Shown one piece after another: positions 6,664 through 7,883 of a stretch of DNA of 7,883 bases (positions are counted from its first letter, which is position 1; each line of letters starts with the position of its first letter). The DNA is from Syntrophorhabdaceae bacterium PtaU1.Bin034. Lineage in GTDB: Bacteria; Desulfobacterota_G; Syntrophorhabdia; Syntrophorhabdales; WCHB1-27. The stretch spans positions 1 to 7,883 of the forward strand of contig MVRP01000193.1 in assembly GCA_002067405.1 (NCBI GenBank), given 5' to 3'. Both the position numbers and the translations under genes were made by a program. The notes beneath the pieces were generated by a model that was not told the DNA's origin, ran no database searches, and worked only from the letters and a program-made list of their open reading frames with translations.

Positions 6664-7491
6664 TTACGAGCATCCACAGGGATCCTGATCCCTTTCCTTT
6701 CTCTTTGCCAGGGGCTCGATCACAAAAGCAAATACCCCGGCCGCGAGGGCACCCCCGCACAGGGGCCCGAGAACGTATATGGTGATGAGGCCGAAGGAGC
6801 GATCAGGCAGGGCGGCGCTTCCCCATCCGGCGAGGAGGGCAAAGAGCCGTGGGGACAGGTCCCGGGCCGGGTTGAGTCCCGCCTGGGTAAGGGGGGCCAC
6901 GATGGAGATGATGATGGTCACCGTGAGGCCGATGAACAGCGGGGCAAGGGCATCGTTCGGCCGGCCGAGGTTGCACCCCTCGGTGAGAGAGAATATGAGG
7001 GAGACGAGGGCGAAGGTGCCGATGGCTTCGGCCAGGAACGCCGTCAGGGGCGTTACTGCCGCGGCAAGGCCGGCCCCGGGATTGGGATAGTACTCGCCGA
7101 ACATCTGGGCGGTCTTGATGGAGGCGGGGGACCCGCGCAGGATATGGTTGACGCTCTCGTACCGGGCGATGGAGTCTCCGAACAGCAGGTAGAGCGTCGC
7201 GGCGGCGGCGAAAGCGCCGATAAACTGGGCGCATAGATAAACGGGCAGCTTGGACAGGGCCATTCTCCTCCCCAGGACCATGGCGAGGCTCACCGCCGGA
7301 TTGAAGTGGGCGCAGGAGAGATACCGGGTCGCATAGATGGCGATCGTCACTGCCAGCCCCCATATGATGGCTATCTGGAACAACCCGGAATGGGCCGAAT
7401 AGAGTACCGTGACAGCCACGGAACCGCAGCCGAAGAATACCAGCAGGAATGTCCCGACAAACTCCCCGACAAAATCATGTGACAATTTCAT
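6664..7491 (-). CDS. GlpF-like aquaglyceroporin (MIP family channel)
   Basis: Inner-membrane channel for glycerol or other small neutral solutes and water, 275 residues with six membrane spans. Both NPA boxes are present: CAHFNPAVS (64-66) and GLNPARD (207-211); the Asp after NPAR marks the glycerol-facilitator branch. Other GlpF-like pieces are IIWGL (Trp44), HILRGS, YYPNP and LAGWG. Relative to E. coli GlpF the selectivity-filter residues read Trp44, Ile195, Ala204 and Arg210, where GlpF has Trp, Gly, Phe and Arg. The tail ends in PCGCS. Start is ATG with GGGAGG five bases upstream. There is no glycerol kinase next to it; convergence with the catalase suggests peroxide or another solute as possible cargo, an inference only. 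Tight convergence could give antisense overlap. Confidence 0.95.
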   Translation of the reverse strand: MKLSHDFVGEFVGTFLLVFFGCGSVAVTVLYSAHSGLFQIAIIWGLAVTIAIYATRYLSCAHFNPAVSLAMVLGRRMALSKLPVYLCAQFIGAFAAAATLYLLFGDSIARYESVNHILRGSPASIKTAQMFGEYYPNPGAGLAAAVTPLTAFLAEAIGTFALVSLIFSLTEGCNLGRPNDALAPLFIGLTVTIIISIVAPLTQAGLNPARDLSPRLFALLAGWGSAALPDRSFGLITIYVLGPLCGGALAAGVFAFVIEPLAKRKERDQDPCGCS

Positions 7492-7508
7492 AAGTTCCTC
7501 CCATGAGC

Positions 7509-7542
7509 GGGCTAGGTTTTGTCAAAAAGCCAAGCCCTTTTT
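7509..7542 (+). terminator. Hairpin with T-tract ahead of the aquaglyceroporin
   Basis: Stem GGGCTAGG plus TTTT (7509-7520) against AAAA plus CCAAGCCC (7525-7537), with one bulge, one mismatch and loop GTCA, followed by five T on the plus strand. It reads as a rho-independent terminator for rightward transcription. In the leftward leader RNA of the channel gene the same hairpin ends seven bases before the GGGAGG, and can be replaced by AGCGGGC/GCCCGCT pairing (7546-7552 with 7506-7512). Confidence 0.5.
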
Positions 7543-7566
7543 GCCGCCCGCTTCGCTCGATAAAGA

Positions 7567-7711
7567 CGGATAAATGCGGATAAAGGCCAGAAAGAGAGAA
7601 GACTGAGTGACGGCGACAGTGCCGTCCCTCGGATTCCGGCCTCCGCCAGCCACTGTCGGCCGGGACCATCAAGATATGCGTATCGTATCCGTCCTTATCC
7701 GCTTTTATCTG
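7567..7711. repeat. 145-nt structured inverted-repeat element
   Basis: Outer arms 7567-7586 and 7693-7711 pair along almost 20 bases with one bulge, one mismatch and one G-T pair. Inside are two hairpins: 7605-7630 (GACGGC/GCCGTC with a GAG/CTC extension, loop GACAGT) and 7634-7665 (CCGGCC/GGCCGG, loop containing CACTGTC). The loops are complementary. The left arm sits in a 10-bp periodic array of GATAAA units (7559-7587), mirrored on the right. It may be a MITE-like or REP-like intergenic repeat or a structured RNA; I cannot tell which strand is used. Confidence 0.6.
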
Positions 7712-7883
7712 CGGCTAAATAAAAGTTTTTTGTCTTTGTTCGCCTTAGCAGCATCATTTATCACGCACGATCAACAGCAGGGCCCGGCGCAGCAGGCGCT
7801 GCTGCCGGGGATATCTGCTGCTGCCGGGCTGCAATGAAACGGTCCGTAGTGAACGGACGTGTCTCCCGTAATCCTGAAATGCG
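7712..7883. other. Non-coding right end with GC-rich repeats
   Basis: No gene recognised. CTGCTGCCGGG occurs twice in direct order (7799-7809, 7818-7828), with inverted partners CAGCAG at 7775-7780 and GCAGCAG at 7789-7795; GCAGCAG-GCG-CTGCTGC makes a 7-bp hairpin (7789-7805). A second hairpin, GTCCGT-AGTGA-ACGGAC, is at 7842-7858. Any promoter of the aquaglyceroporin should lie in this stretch or just left of it, but I see no good one. Confidence 0.5.

Noticed and set aside
7520..7525. TTGACA on the minus strand as the -35 box of the aquaglyceroporin promoter
   Set aside because: A -10 at 17 bp would fall on the ribosome binding site (GGGAGG) with no AT-rich hexamer.
7559..7722. GATAAA units as a CRISPR array
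   Set aside because: The units are only about 10 bp, lack spacers of uniform size and are arranged as inverted arms, not as direct repeats with spacers.
7607..7837. Rightward 76-codon frame at the right end
   Set aside because: It runs through the inverted-repeat element and the CAGCAG patch and has no ribosome site or domain.

Overview
The window is from a Gram-negative bacterium of moderately high GC content. Outer-membrane TonB-dependent receptors, a GlpF-type channel and a large-subunit catalase fit an aerotolerant or facultative organism. A deltaproteobacterial (Desulfobacterota-like) host is my low-confidence guess from overall style; no rRNA or species marker is present.

The left half (1-3822) is a cobalamin-controlled block read leftward. 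From upstream to downstream it holds: a sigma70-like promoter (3794-3822); a cobalamin riboswitch (aptamer B, 3622-3784) with its own terminator (3511-3549); about 200 nt of unassigned sequence; a second, different cobalamin aptamer (C, 3136-3312) next to the ribosome binding site of an internally deleted TonB-dependent receptor (2358-3101); a TetR-family regulator (1659-2315); another promoter (1599-1627); a third cobalamin riboswitch (aptamer A, 1430-1592) with terminator (1319-1356); and an intact BtuB-like receptor that leaves the window at base 1. Aptamers A and B are identical over 163 bp, while their promoters, terminator loops and downstream genes differ. The block therefore has three B12 sensors for two vitamin B12 or corrinoid receptor genes, one of which has lost almost its whole beta-barrel.

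The right half (3823-7883) looks like an oxidative-stress and membrane-transport block. A small single-domain cupin (3960-4352) and a KatE/HPII-type large catalase (4541-6631) read rightward and may be cotranscribed across a 188-bp gap rich in inverted repeats. A GlpF-like aquaglyceroporin (6664-7491) converges on the catalase with only 32 bp between the stop codons. Upstream of the channel gene is non-coding DNA with much secondary structure: a hairpin with a T-tract (7509-7542), a 145-nt inverted-repeat element whose two internal hairpins have complementary loops (7567-7711), and GC-rich CAGCAG/CTGCTG repeats (7775-7829).

The best leads are the tandem B12 aptamers with different expression platforms in front of a receptor remnant, the 163-bp riboswitch duplication, the kissing-loop element, the Cys348-Tyr371 pair in the catalase heme pocket (the spacing of the Cys-Tyr crosslink in Neurospora CAT-1), and the altered selectivity filter of the aquaglyceroporin.
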